NCBI GenBank assembly: GCA_009767595.1
Contig: VSDK01012728.1
Location: 683,216-747,215, forward strand
Reading direction: 5' to 3'
Source of the DNA: Symbiodinium kawagutii
Lineage: Eukaryota; Sar; Dinophyceae; Suessiales; Symbiodiniaceae
DNA length: 64,000 nucleotides
In this document: piece after piece, positions 12,904 to 22,983 of the stretch
How the letters are laid out: each line of letters begins with the position of its first letter
Position numbering within the stretch: position 1 is the stretch's first letter
Position numbers and translations under genes: made by a program
The notes under the pieces: model-generated
Seen by the model: the letters and a program-made list of their open reading frames with translations, nothing else
Told to the model about the DNA's origin: nothing
Database searches by the model: none

Positions 12904-14091
12904 TCAAAGCTGCTTTGAAGTCAAACCAATTCCCAAAATGTTGGAGGAGGACGTTGAAGTTGCCGCAGCAGAGCGCAGTGCTAGCGGCAAAGGAAGCGAA
13001 GGAACCTCAGTGGCCCCCCCCCCGTCATCCGCCGCAGCACGCCTTTTCTCAGCGAGCATCTGGCAGATGAGACCGTGGCGCGGAAGCACCGCAGCGTTAT
13101 GTTGTGCAGATTCATGAGCGCAACTCCACCCAAGCGTTCTCTGCAAAGGATGAAGGTTGTCAGGGTCATTGATCATAGGATCCATAGCAATCCCGGGGCA
13201 CCTCCAAAGGACGTGCTCATAGGTGGCAGGTGAATGTGTCTGGCAAAACCAGCATGGATCATCCAGCGCCAGTCGAGAAATGCCATTGAAGGCTGCCTGC
13301 GAAATGCTGTGCCCACAGGCCGCATGCAGAGCCCACGCTCGGAGCTCGGAAGGCAATCTCTTCAAGGTAATCCGAGTGGCTTCAAAAGAAGCAGCCACCT
13401 CAGTCCAGGGCATGTTCAGCTCTTTGAGAATCGTTGGCTTGGTGCCAGTGTTCTTCAGGTAGGCCATCCATCGGCCAGCACGCCAGGCAGAACGAAGGGC
13501 ATGGTGCACTTCAGGCCTGCTGTCAACAGTGTCTTCCTTGTGAAGGCGCAAAACAGTGTCTCCGGCAGCTTGAACTTGGACTCCGGGTCTGCAAATGGTG
13601 ACCTTGCAGACAGGGTGCCGCCAGTGCCATAGGCCTTGTTCAACAAAGCCCTGTCGCTTCATCCATCTTCGCAACAAGGTGATAGGCCCTTGTGTCAAAC
13701 GAGCGCTCCAGGCTCGCATGATGCGAGGCAGGTCATACTGATACAGAAGAAAGGAACTGGCCTGATAGCCGATCTTGAAACGACCACAAGCCGTGTGTCC
13801 ATCGAAAAGACTGGTCAAGGGCCCCCCGACGCTGTGGCCAGCAGAGCGTGAAGCTGAGTTGAGCTTGCTCTGGAGATTGCTAATGAGCTTGAGGGAAGGC
13901 AACTGTGACCAAGTTGGCGCTGCAGCAATGCTCAGGGCGCCGCCCTTGACCCATTCAGCTTTGTGCTCAGGTCCTCCATGGCATTTTGCGGATGATGTCA
14001 GCGACATCGGCCGCCTTAGCAAACTTCGAGACTTCTTCATCAACAGGTTACGAGAACTGTCGCAGGGTGTCAATGCGGCTTCCAAGCACAT
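12904..14091 (-). CDS. LINE C-terminal region with zinc finger (fragment)
   Basis: 395 codons covering the part after the RT fingers and palm. Near the end, CWFCQTHSPATYEHVLWRC gives the C-x2-C...H...C pattern typical of the zf-RVT finger at the C-terminus of APE-type LINEs. It overlaps the RT frame by 22 bp in another phase. The first residues (MCLEAALTPCDSS) continue the sequence that the RT frame leaves at TRCAWKPH, which implies a one-nucleotide shift rather than a genuine separate start. Role by family: target or template contact during target-primed reverse transcription. No RNase H domain is visible. Confidence 0.75.
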   Translation of the reverse strand: MCLEAALTPCDSSRNLLMKKSRSLLRRPMSLTSSAKCHGGPEHKAEWVKGGALSIAAAPTWSQLPSLKLISNLQSKLNSASRSAGHSVGGPLTSLFDGHTACGRFKIGYQASSFLLYQYDLPRIMRAWSARLTQGPITLLRRWMKRQGFVEQGLWHWRHPVCKVTICRPGVQVQAAGDTVLRLHKEDTVDSRPEVHHALRSAWRAGRWMAYLKNTGTKPTILKELNMPWTEVAASFEATRITLKRLPSELRAWALHAACGHSISQAAFNGISRLALDDPCWFCQTHSPATYEHVLWRCPGIAMDPMINDPDNLHPLQRTLGWSCAHESAQHNAAVLPRHGLICQMLAEKRRAAADDGGGATEVPSLPLPLALRSAAATSTSSSNILGIGLTSKQL

Positions 14092-15200
14092 CTTGTTCTC
14101 ACAGTACCTGGGATGCCAAGTCTGTCCAAGCGCTTTTGGAAACGCCTTCGTTGGTCAGCGGAACCTATTATGGCAAAATCAGCTTTTCCCCGGTTATCGT
14201 TTAAACAGAGGTTTCTGACTTCTTGTCTCCACCGGAGAGCGATTTTGGTACATTCTTGGGTACCGTTACAGAAAAAGGTTCTGTCATCCAGAAGAACGCG
14301 AAACAAGGTGGTAGGTTTAGCAACTCGCTGGATGCGCTTCAGCGCTTCAGCCAGCGGGGCCAACAAGGCCAAAGGGCTGGCAGCGTCTCCCTGAGGAAGG
14401 CACTGAACAGATTCCAAGGCACGGCTGCTAATCTGAGCACCAAACTGAAAAATCCTGACCTGTTCCGTCCAGGCTCGCTCCCAAGTGTTAGTCAAGAGCT
14501 CAGGGCAGCCCATCCTTCTGAGGGCTTGACAAGCGAGCTTGGGATGGAGAGAGTCAAAAACCTTGCTAAGGTCAAGACTCCCTAGGCAATTAATCCTAAG
14601 TCTGCGAGGTAGCCACGCAGATTTGGTCTGAGTGCGCTGCAGGGCAACAAGCGGCTCAAGCAGGGCAGTGTGGGGCCCCCGTCCCTGGATGCCTCCGCGG
14701 AAGGCATTCCCAGCGCGGCGTTTAAGCCACTTACCTAACTGGCGGGTTCTGGTGGAGCTCCAACATCGATAAAATATAGAACCAATACTGAAGGGTCTCA
14801 TGTTGGGGATGATCATAGGTTTACCTGGTTTGGGGATAAACCGTTGTCGCCAAGTTCGAAGATCCTTAGGCCAGTTACCTGAAGACTCAAAGCTACGAAT
14901 CTGGGCAGCAAACAATTCAAGCAAAGAGTTGGGCAAATGGACAAGTTCGGCTGGCGTCCAACTGTCAGGGCCCTGGGCTTTTCCGAGGGATCTGGCAGCA
15001 GCTTGCTTCAGATGAGTTCCAGTGAACGTACCTAGTTGCGGCGGTTCAGGATCAGGCTCCCAGGGTGCCTGATTGTGTTCCTGGGCCAAATGCTGGACCT
15101 GGGCAGTTGGCTCGTGTTGTGGCCAAATTGTTTTCCAAAAGGTTTCGAGTTCGGAAAAAAATTCTTCCCCCTGTAAAACAGAGTCGTTGCCTTTAGGCAA
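14070..15200 (-). CDS. LINE reverse transcriptase domain (fragment)
   Basis: 376 codons with the RT motifs in order: FIPKPGKP, LDLSKVFDSLHPKL (motif A, with the catalytic Asp in KVFDS), CLPQGDAASPLALL (motif B) and FRVLLDDRTFF (motif C; LLDD in place of the usual YADD). The enzyme copies the element RNA onto nicked chromosomal DNA. The displayed start is arbitrary: the preceding frame (15.03-15.70 kb) supplies the upstream part and runs into this one through a frameshift near 15.2-15.3 kb. It is downstream of the endonuclease, as in CR1/L2/Jockey-type elements. Confidence 0.85.
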   Translation of the reverse strand: MPKGNDSVLQGEEFFSELETFWKTIWPQHEPTAQVQHLAQEHNQAPWEPDPEPPQLGTFTGTHLKQAAARSLGKAQGPDSWTPAELVHLPNSLLELFAAQIRSFESSGNWPKDLRTWRQRFIPKPGKPMIIPNMRPFSIGSIFYRCWSSTRTRQLGKWLKRRAGNAFRGGIQGRGPHTALLEPLVALQRTQTKSAWLPRRLRINCLGSLDLSKVFDSLHPKLACQALRRMGCPELLTNTWERAWTEQVRIFQFGAQISSRALESVQCLPQGDAASPLALLAPLAEALKRIQRVAKPTTLFRVLLDDRTFFCNGTQECTKIALRWRQEVRNLCLNDNRGKADFAIIGSADQRRRFQKRLDRLGIPGTVRTRCAWKPH

Positions 15201-15249
15201 AAATTCCCGTTCAGGCTCTTGTTTGTGTTTACGGATGTGTTTCCAACCA

Positions 15250-15600
15250 GCTTTAGGATCAGAGACGATTTTGTTCTTCCGTTGGCTGATTCGTTGCCCT
15301 GGACATGTTGATCAATGGCTTGCTGAATCCACTGGAGGGCGGCTGCCTGGTTATCCAAAGCACAAACATCCAGCGGGCACTGAAAATACGCCGCCTCACG
15401 GCGCAGTGATCGTTCCAAGTGGCGTTCCCGCAGGTGGGGCCTGCCCCAAGCAGCAGCGCGTCGCCAGAACCGACGGAGTCGTGCCAAACGCACTGTTTCA
15501 CATCCATGAGGCTGAGTTCGGTGGTGACGAACAACAGGCACTACACTAATCGCATCCCCCTTTTTAGTTTTGGGTTGTTTACGACTAATGCCTATTATTC
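15250..15600 (-). CDS. LINE linker between endonuclease and RT (fragment)
   Basis: A middle frame, with the best reading from GISRKQPKTKKGDAISVVPV through RLARLRRFWRRAAAWG to ALQWIQQAIDQHVQG. It is basic and helical, as expected between the endonuclease and RT. It is in a different phase from both neighbours, so two frameshifts flank it (near 15.6 kb and 15.2-15.3 kb). The longer open frame (15032-15697) includes out-of-phase sequence at both ends. Confidence 0.55.
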
Positions 15601-15875
15601 TCAAGGGCCCTTTGACAGACCTCAGCAGCACAGTTGCACAAATCAGACCAAGCCGGTTCGTTGGGCAACCTGGTTCTCGCACTTTCCCAAGCAGCATTAA
15701 CTTCGGTTTCCCAAACCTCAGGCGGGACGTCAGTGGGCCGGGCTAAATTAGGCTTGGGGGAGAAGCGGAGGAAACGAGAAGAGGAGACACCGAGGTCATG
15801 AAGGACCCAAGACAGCAGCTTGTGATCAGACCAAACGGCGGGACTCAAGGTGAGAGTGGACGCGACACGACGAGA
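15585..15875 (-). CDS. LINE AP-endonuclease C-terminal part
   Basis: The frame enters from the foldback insert boundary and reads GSRRVASTLTLSPAVWSDHK. SDHK carries the terminal catalytic SDH motif of APE-type endonucleases. The N-terminal portion lies 5.3 kb away at 21.2-21.9 kb, beyond the insertion. Removing the insert with one copy of the GA/TC dinucleotide leaves the two parts in the same frame. It continues to a stop at 15585, where the phase changes. Confidence 0.8.
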   Translation of the reverse strand, partial: SRRVASTLTLSPAVWSDHKLLSWVLHDLGVSSSRFLRFSPKPNLARPTDVPPEVWETEVNAAWESARTRLPNEPAWSDLCNCAAEVCQRALENNRH

Positions 15876-15923
15876 CCCAATAGATCAGGTAAGACTATTT
15901 TCTGCCTAATAGTTAATTCCTTA
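15876..15923 (+). repeat. left terminal inverted repeat, 48 bp
   Basis: Begins CCCAATAGATCAGGTAAGAC and matches the complement of 21170-21217 at every position. Identity stops sharply after ATTCCTTA. It contains CAGGTAAGA, a textbook splice-donor sequence. Confidence 0.95.
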
Positions 15924-17149
15924 TTTCCTAACTATTTAAGTTAATTTTTGCTTGCTCAAAATTAACTTTTTTAAGTTAATTTTTCTTGTTTTAGTTAATT
16001 TTTAAGTTAAAAAAAAGTCAATTTTTAAGGTAAAAAAAGAAATTGCCTTAAAATCTAGCTAGTTTTTGAATGTTTTGTGATTTCCCAAAACATGATGCTT
16101 TGTGAAATTGTTTGTTTTTTCAAGGCTATTGTGTGCTTTTAGGATTATTTTTTGTTGTGCTTCTAGGATTACTTTTGGTTTGCGCAGTATAGGGTTACTG
16201 CAAAAAAGACCTGGGGTGGCAGTTCAGGCTGTGTCAGCAATGTGCTGCCAAGAAGAAACAAAGCCAATTGTAGCGGGAAAAACATAATAATCCCAGGCAT
16301 TGCCTAAAATAATTCTATAAAGAAATTTGGCTTCAAAACTAATCCTAGACATTTGGCATTGGTGACTTGAGACAGCACAAACACCATCACCAACAACAAC
16401 AGCACCATCACCACCACCACCCACACCTAAGACCAATGACAACAACAACAAAAAAACATATAATCATGGATGGCAGCTGGCAAAAAAAACGATCAAAATA
16501 GCAACTTTGAACAATGAAAAAATAGCAATGCTAGCTGTTTTTTGTGGAAAGTGTCAAAGATATTTACATTACAATTTAAACACACCATGCCCATCTAACA
16601 TGGGGAAAACCATTACAAATTACAAAAAATATATTTTGCAACATAAACTTGAAAACAACATATTTAACCAAATGCAAAGATTACAAGAACATGGCCCTGT
16701 TTCGTTGAAATATAGAGTATGGATGAAGCTAATTTGAAAATTTCAACCAACAAATGAAAATAAAAACCTCATATTCCAAAAACAAAACTCAATTTTGTAT
16801 TTTGGTTTTAAAAATGTTGTATGGCACTGTGGCAAAACGCAATTGAAATTCCAAAGCAAGAATTTGAATTTCCAAAAAAATGTATACATGGTCATATTTG
16901 CTTTTCTATCCACAGGTTGATAAAATATATCTAGAATGAAATCTAAATTCAAAATGTCAATTAATTTGTTGATTCCAAAAAACAATCTATAATTTCAAAC
17001 TGATATTGAAACATTGACCATCAATCTATCAGTTTTGAACAAACCATTTAAGCTGAACATTTAAACTTCCAATTCAAATATAAACAAATAAATCTGAAAT
17101 ATACAAATTAAAATGTAGCAGCAAAAATTCAATTTTGAAATATCAAACA

Positions 17150-18085
17150 AGGGGATTGAAGGGGCTATCAAAAGCCATGAGGGATTATAAAGGGCTATAA
17201 ATTATCTTTAAGGGTTATAAGAGATTGTCAAGGGACATAAAGAACTGTAAGTAAGAGGCTGTAAGGGGCTATAAAAAACTATAATGGACTATAAGGGGCA
17301 AAAAAGGATTATAAAAAAAGAAAACATGCGGGGCAATAAGGGGCCATGAAGGATTATAAAAAACTATAAGGGGCCATACGGGACTATTAAGGACTATAGA
17401 TGTTTCCAAGGGGCCGTAAAAAGCTAAAAGGGACTATAAGGGGCCATGAAGGGTTGTAAAGGGCTATAAAAGGTTATAAGGGGTTATCAAAAATTATAAA
17501 CGGCTACAAGGGGCTATTAAGGATTATAAAAAGCTATAAGGGACTTTAAGGGGCCATGAAGGATAAGAAGGGCTATAAAGGGCTATAAAAAGCTATCAGG
17601 GATTATAAAAGGCTACAAGGGGCTGTAAGGGGTTGTAAAAGACTATAAAGGCTATAATGGGTTTTAAGGGATTATGAGGGATTGTAAGGGGCTAGGACTG
17701 GAAAGCTATTTAAAAAATACGGGGCTACAAAGGGCTGTAGGGGATTAAAAGGCTACAAGGGGTTCTAAGGGCTTATAAAGGCCTTGAGGGCTGCCAGAAG
17801 CCATAAGAGATTATAAGGGATTATAAAGGGCCATATGGGACTATAAATTAGTTTTGAGGGCCCCATGAAAAATTTTAAATGTCTATCAGGGGCTGTTAGG
17901 GATTATAAAGGGCTACAAGGGGCTGGCAGGGGCCAAGGACTATAGCGGGCCATGATGGGTTTTAAAGAATTATGAAGGGGCATAACGAGCTACAAGAGAT
18001 TAGAAAGAACTATTAGGCCATCAGAGATTAAAAGCAGCTATAAAAAGTTGTAAGAAATTATAAGGGGTTAAAAACAGTTTTCATG
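17150..18085 (+). repeat. left arm tandem array (GGGGCTATAAAG-like)
   Basis: About 0.9 kb of degenerate 10-14-bp units around AAGGGGCTATAAAAGG. Its mirror image lies at 19010-19965, at a matching distance from the centre. No coding potential. Confidence 0.85.
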
Positions 18086-18334
18086 GACTGTAAGGGCTTC
18101 AAGGCGCTATTTGCAAGGGAAACTTTCATACCTACACCAATTAAAAAAACAGCCGGCTGGGTTCCATAGGGATGCTGGTGCCATTGGCCCATGTTGGGGC
18201 ACAGTAATCCTACCATGTTTGTGCGTAATAATCCTATCAACTTTGCCCGAAATACTCCTATCAAAAGCAATCCTACTAGAAAAAACAAGACAAAATCATT
18301 AAAACAAATCTTTTTTTCACACAAAAAGAAACAC

Positions 18335-18790
18335 CAAATTGAAAGTTTGCAGTCAAACTTTCAGGGGGTATGAAAATTTGATTGAAAGTTTGCAGTCAAA
18401 CTTTCAGGGGGGCATTGAAACTTTCAATGCAAACTTTCAGGGGCGAATTGAAACTTTCAATGCAAACTTTCAGGGGCGAATTGAAACTTTCAATGCAAAC
18501 TTTCAGGGGGGTATTGAAACTTTTAATGCAAACTTTCAGTCCTACCCTTGAAAGTCTACTAGTAAACTTTCAGTCATTAAGGGTTCACAATTAGCTCAAA
18601 AGTCAAGGTATGAAAGTTTGCCTTGAAAGTTTCAATGCGCCCCTGAAAGTTTGCATTGAAAGTTTCAATTCGCCCCTGAAAGTTTGCATTGAAAGTTTCA
18701 ATGCCCCCCTGAAAGTTTGACTGCAAACTTTCAATCAAACTTTCATACCCCCTGAAAGTTTGATTGCAAACTTTCAAGCAAACTTTCAAC
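18335..18790. repeat. central palindrome of GAAAGTTTGCA units
   Basis: On the left, 33-bp units (TTGAAACTTTCAATGCAAAC, then TTTCAGGGGCGAA). On the right, the same units in reverse order and complement. A short non-palindromic spacer lies at about 18540-18610. The unit itself is partly self-complementary (GAAAGTTT/AAACTTTC), so hairpins exist at two scales. Reading frames of 60-75 codons here are repeat artefacts. Confidence 0.9.
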
Positions 18791-18989
18791 ACCCTGGTTG
18801 GTAAACTTGCAGATTCGATGAAAAATACTTATAAAAACCTATGCGCAATCATTTTTCCCAGAAATTTGTGTTGGGCTTCGGCCTCAAGAATGCATGCCAA
18901 TGGCGCCAGTAATCTTACAAAACCCAGAAAATTGCTCTTTTTTTTCTGCTCTTTTTGGTGTAGGTCTGAAAGTGTCCTTTGGGTGTAGG

Positions 18990-19970
18990 TCTGAAAATGT
19001 CCCTTAACAAGGGCCCCTTAGACCCGTTATAGTCCCTTCAAACTTTTTAGAACCCTTTATAATCCTATATAACCCCTTTGAATCCCTTAAAAACCTTTAT
19101 AGCCTTCTATAATCTTTTATATTCCCTCAAATAACCTTATGCCTTTTCATCTTCCTTTAAAAACCCCTTCTACTTCTTTCTGCTTCCTTGTAGTCCCTTA
19201 GATTTTTTTTATTTGCCTGTAGCTCTTTGTAGCCCGTTTTATTCCCTTTTAGCCCCTTATAATCTCTTATATTTTTTCATAGCCCCTTATAGATTTTTAT
19301 AATCCCTTTTAATCCTTTCTGGCCTCTTACAATCCCTTGTAATTTCTTGTTAAGGAGCCATTAATTTCAATTCCTGAAAGCTTCCCCTTCATGGCTCCTT
19401 AAAATCTTTGTAGCCCTTTTTAGCCCCTAATAGCCCCTTGTAGCCTTTTATAGTCCCTAATAACCCCTAATAGCCCCTTATAATTCTTCATGGCCCCTTG
19501 TAGTCCCTTTTAGCCTTTTATAACCCCTTGTAGACCTTTAAAATCTTTTTTAATCCCTTATAGCCCCTTAAAGCCCCTTATAGCCTCTTACTTACAGTTC
19601 TTAAAAACATTTTACAATTTTTAATAGCCCTTAAAAGCCTCTTCTAGCCCTTTATAATTTTTTATGGCCCCTTATAGTTTCTTATAGCCCCTTGCAGCCC
19701 CTTGTAGTTTCTTATAGTCCCTAATAGCCCTTAAAGCCCCTTATAACTTTTTACATCCTTCATGACCCCTTTTAGTCCCTCAAAGCCCCTTATAGCCCTC
19801 ATGGTCTTTTGAACCCCTTCTGGCCCTTTATAATCCCTTAAGACCCGTTATAGCCCCTTGTACTCCCTTATGTCCCCCTTTTTGTCCTTTATAGCCTCTT
19901 CTAGCCTTGTACAACCCTTTACAGCTCCGTGTAGCCCCTTAGAGCCCCTAGAGTCCCTTTGAACGTGTTA
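18990..19970 (-). repeat. right arm tandem array (CTTTATAGCCCC-like)
   Basis: The reverse-complement counterpart of the left arm, with units around TAGCCCCTTATAGCCC. Units are diverged from those in the left arm, so the arms are not maintained as identical sequence although the overall symmetry is kept. Confidence 0.85.
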
Positions 19971-21169
19971 TTTTTTTGAATTGTATTTTTTAACTTTAAA
20001 TATGCATTTTAAATCTGTTGGTGTATATTTGGAATAAATCTTAATATCTTTAATTTAAATGGCTTATTTAAATCTAATATATTAATTTTTGGGCTTTAAA
20101 ATTCAATTTTGGATTTTTTGATTTCATTTGAAATCTACAAGCTGGTTGGTACTTTAAATATAAATATATATATATATATATTGGGGATAATTTTTTATTC
20201 TCAATATATTTTTTAACCAGCTTTAACAAATACGGTAATAATCATATGTTATTTGCATTTTTTTGAGTTTTGAAATTTGAATTGCGCTTTACCATAGTAA
20301 AATAAAACATATGTTTTATCAAAAAATACTTTTTTAAATATTAAAATATTTCATTTATTGGATTAAATTTTGAAGATATATTTATGTTGTATAACTCAAG
20401 AAAAAAAGAAACCATATTATATTTAATTCTTGCATGTCCTTATATAATTAATCTTTCTTAAAATCTATGTTGCGGTCTTGTCTTTTATTCTACGTTGTTT
20501 TTGTGTACTTTTCTTTTCTACATATTTAGATGGGCATTGCGCAATGAAATTGTTATAACAAATAATTGTTTTATGATATGTTTCAACCAAGTCAATTAGT
20601 ATTTCTATATTTTCATTATTTTTGATATTTCTGTTTTGCCAAATTCTGGTTTTCAAAAATTACAATTCACTGTAACTTATTGGGGGCTAAGTGTGTCAAA
20701 AGGGTGGCCCCAGAAGATGCATGCACAAAGATGCTGCATTTTTGGTCATATGGGATACACCTTTTACTTTAAAGATCAAGAAAAATTAAAACTGCTGAAA
20801 GCTTGTGTGGCAAGTTTTGAGGATTATTTGTTGGAACAAGGCTTGCTTTAGGATTATTTTTGGCAGTATGATAGGGTTACTTGGGCTTTATTAGGGCTTT
20901 TTTTTGTGTTTGGTTGGAAAAATATTTTGGTTTACTAACTGAAAACTAGTTTGTTGCCCTTAAATTTTAGAAATTCTAGAAGAAAATAATCAATTTTTGA
21001 AGTTGAAAAATATGTTTTTTTTGACCAAAAAGTTTAATTTTTAAGTTAAAAAAAGGTTAATTTTTAAGTTAATTTTTTTTACCTTAAAAATAGTTAATTT
21101 TGAAGTTAAAAAAATTAACTATTTTAGGTTACTTTAAAATTAACTTTAAGTTAATTTTTTTGGAGAAGT

Positions 21170-21217
21170 TAAGGAATTAACTATTAGGCAGAAAATAGTC
21201 TTACCTGATCTATTGGG
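21170..21217 (-). repeat. right terminal inverted repeat, 48 bp
   Basis: The exact complement of the left repeat, ending CTGATCTATTGGG on the plus strand. The LINE frame 21184-22983 runs 34 bp into it before meeting a TAA stop, which shows that the insert truncates the endonuclease. Confidence 0.95.
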
Positions 21218-22983
21218 GACAGACCCCAGTCGATACAACGCCGACCAGACCACCTGGTGGGAGCAGGGACATAAAGCGGCTCAGCCTCAGAACCTTCATT
21301 GACAGCAGGGAAGGCGGGGTGGAAGTCAGGCAGAGACGGAGGGATCGGGCAAGAGAAGGGCTCATCATTAAAGTCACCAAGAAGGAGCGTGGGGCAGTGA
21401 CCAAGAGTGGCACAATCTTCCAAGACCGACTCATCAAAATTTCGAATATCTTGACTAACAACCTTGTTAGTTTGGTTACGTCTGTAGATATTGACCAGGT
21501 GGAGACCAAGCAAAACAATTCTAATCCATTGACCACCCTGAAGGGCACGACTTTGACCCAAGACGGCCGGGACACCTCTTCGGACAAGGAAGGCAACACC
21601 TCCTTCAACTCCGTGAGCCCAGTCAGGGTCAGCTTCTTGTTGATAGAAAAGTTGCCAGTTTTTCAAACTGACGGCCAGGGCTTTTGATTCCTGAGTGGAG
21701 AGTCTGAGCTCCTGGACAGCAAGGATGTCGATGTTTGCAGATTCAGCAGCCTGTGCCAGGTCCCAACCTCGCTGTTTCCATGAATCAACATTCAATTGCC
21801 ACAGTTTCAACTGTGGGAACTCCTGAGTGGGTCTTGGTCCCGGGTTAGGCTCAATGCCCTCGGCAGTGAGATCCTTGAGCCACTCAGTGTGTTTCTTGTA
21901 AGTTTTACAGGTTTTCGATCTTTTCTTTTCGAATCCTACAACATCGATTTTCTTGACAGATTTCCTAGCTTCGGCTAAGTCTAAATTGTGGCGTTTTCGC
22001 CAAGCAGCATGTCTCTTTTTCTGAGTGTGATTATTTTTGGAACGGTCATAGATTTTCAGGGAGATGGCCTTCCCGTCATGGATGATCTTCTGGGCCATTT
22101 CATCAAGTTTGGAAACATGGTCACTGGGCCAATCACAAACTGAGGCAATCTTTTCCTTATAATATTCAGCAATGTTAAACCACCAAGTAGCCTTAGAGAT
22201 AGTCCATTGAGTGCTATCACAAGGTCGCTGAGCAACTAGTCTGGAGGTGCCTCGGGCGAGGCACCTGGCACAGAACCAAGTCTTTTGGAAAACAGAAAAT
22301 AATCCAGTGCTAGCCGAGTGTTTGAGGTCGTGATCATGCTGATCACGAAGTGACTTCAAACGTAGGAAAGCCCGGCTGGTCATGAGATCCTGAAGCGGAG
22401 TAATGCCAGCAGCGCAACGTTGTTGTTGCCAAACTCTGTTTTTGTCACCGGCAGTTCCCCCAACTTTAGAAAGATCGGTGTTGTGCGCCACCTTTAAGTG
22501 GCGGTTTCTCTGCGGTCTGGCGCCATCATGACCTGTCAAGGTCATTTCCTGATGGCAAATTGGGCAAGTCCAATGAATAGTTTTGATCCTCTTTTCCTTT
22601 CGGGAGCGCTTACTAGAATCAACTTCATCGTAGGTGACCGGATCACAAGGTTCATTGCAATCATCATCAGGCCCTTTTTGTTTCCCAAAAAGCCGAAGCC
22701 GAGGCGGGTGGGTAAGCGAGGCAGGAGTGAGGATGGAAGGAACCAGGAGTTCGCGCGTAGAGCTGGGCCGAGCACTGGCCGACACAGAAGCAGCAGCAGG
22801 GGCAGGGCGGGAGGAAAGTTCGGGTTGAGCAGTATGCATCGTGCGCACAGACGGGGTGGCAGGCACGTAGCGTTTAACCGGAACGCGCAGGCGCGCTGGA
22901 CGCACGCGAGGAAGCATCACGCAGGGTACGCGCACAGGCATCGGATCGAGCAGGAGGGGCACGCACAGAAGCGGACCGCACAC
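21184..22983 (-). CDS. LINE zinc finger, 2A-like motif and AP endonuclease (truncated)
   Basis: 599 codons. Residues about 139-167 hold a C2H2 finger (CPICHQEM...HLKVAH) and residues about 238-241 a second CxxC (CARC). GIEPNPGP at 376-383 matches the 2A ribosome-skipping core. The APE endonuclease begins directly after it: LWQLNVDSWKQRG (about 393), ILAVQELRL with the catalytic Glu (about 420), LLLGDFNDEP (about 534) and RCIDWGLS (about 582). The frame then enters the foldback insert and stops; the final SDH motif is at about 15.83 kb. The N-terminal Pro/Arg-rich part repeats TPSVRTM, which is shared with the end of the upstream frame. The displayed start is therefore probably an effect of a frameshift, not a real initiation site. 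Confidence 0.85.
   Translation of the reverse strand: MCGPLLCVPLLLDPMPVRVPCVMLPRVRPARLRVPVKRYVPATPSVRTMHTAQPELSSRPAPAAASVSASARPSSTRELLVPSILTPASLTHPPRLRLFGKQKGPDDDCNEPCDPVTYDEVDSSKRSRKEKRIKTIHWTCPICHQEMTLTGHDGARPQRNRHLKVAHNTDLSKVGGTAGDKNRVWQQQRCAAGITPLQDLMTSRAFLRLKSLRDQHDHDLKHSASTGLFSVFQKTWFCARCLARGTSRLVAQRPCDSTQWTISKATWWFNIAEYYKEKIASVCDWPSDHVSKLDEMAQKIIHDGKAISLKIYDRSKNNHTQKKRHAAWRKRHNLDLAEARKSVKKIDVVGFEKKRSKTCKTYKKHTEWLKDLTAEGIEPNPGPRPTQEFPQLKLWQLNVDSWKQRGWDLAQAAESANIDILAVQELRLSTQESKALAVSLKNWQLFYQQEADPDWAHGVEGGVAFLVRRGVPAVLGQSRALQGGQWIRIVLLGLHLVNIYRRNQTNKVVSQDIRNFDESVLEDCATLGHCPTLLLGDFNDEPFSCPIPPSLPDFHPAFPAVNEGSEAEPLYVPAPTRWSGRRCIDWGLSPIDQVRLFSA
21835..21858 (-). other. 2A-like ribosome-skipping motif GIEPNPGP
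   Basis: Encodes GIEPNPGP just upstream of the endonuclease. The 2A consensus is [DG]-[VI]-E-x-N-P-G-P, with separation before the last proline. Variants with Gly in the first position are known in non-LTR retrotransposons. Skipping here would separate the OTU/finger region from the endonuclease-RT polyprotein. The upstream context (HTEWLKDLTAE) is less hydrophobic than in the most active 2A peptides, so activity is uncertain. Confidence 0.7.

Larger units (their letters stand above)
15876..21217. mobile_element. giant foldback (palindromic) transposon-like insert
   Basis: A 5,342-bp insertion inside the LINE endonuclease. Its termini are perfect 48-bp inverted repeats starting CCC, flanked by the dinucleotide GA on both sides (15874-15875 and 21218-21219). 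The interior mirrors itself around about 18,546: GTTAATTTTT-rich zones, then CTATAAGGGG tandem zones, then a central GAAAGTTTGCA palindrome, each placed symmetrically. No reading frame resembles a transposase (the longest are under 90 codons), so it is probably non-autonomous. The superfamily cannot be assigned: the terminal CCC and 2-bp duplication fit no family I recognise with certainty. Confidence 0.85.

Noticed and set aside
12537-13070. 177-codon plus-strand frame overlapping the LINE 3' end
   Set aside because: It begins in the (TA)n microsatellite (YIYIYIYI) and continues antisense to the zinc-finger frame.
15860-15895. 9-bp target duplication GGGTCTGTC/GGGTCTCGTC for the foldback element
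   Set aside because: It needs an indel and overlaps the terminal CCC/GGG. The 2-bp alternative is exact and keeps the endonuclease frame.
18335-18790. CRISPR-like array of 33-bp units
   Set aside because: Units are contiguous without unique spacers, and reverse themselves around a centre. They are the core of the foldback element.
16224-20851. Short reading frames inside the foldback element as a possible transposase
   Set aside because: All are under 90 codons, have no DDE or other catalytic pattern, and lie in AT-rich or tandem-repeat sequence.
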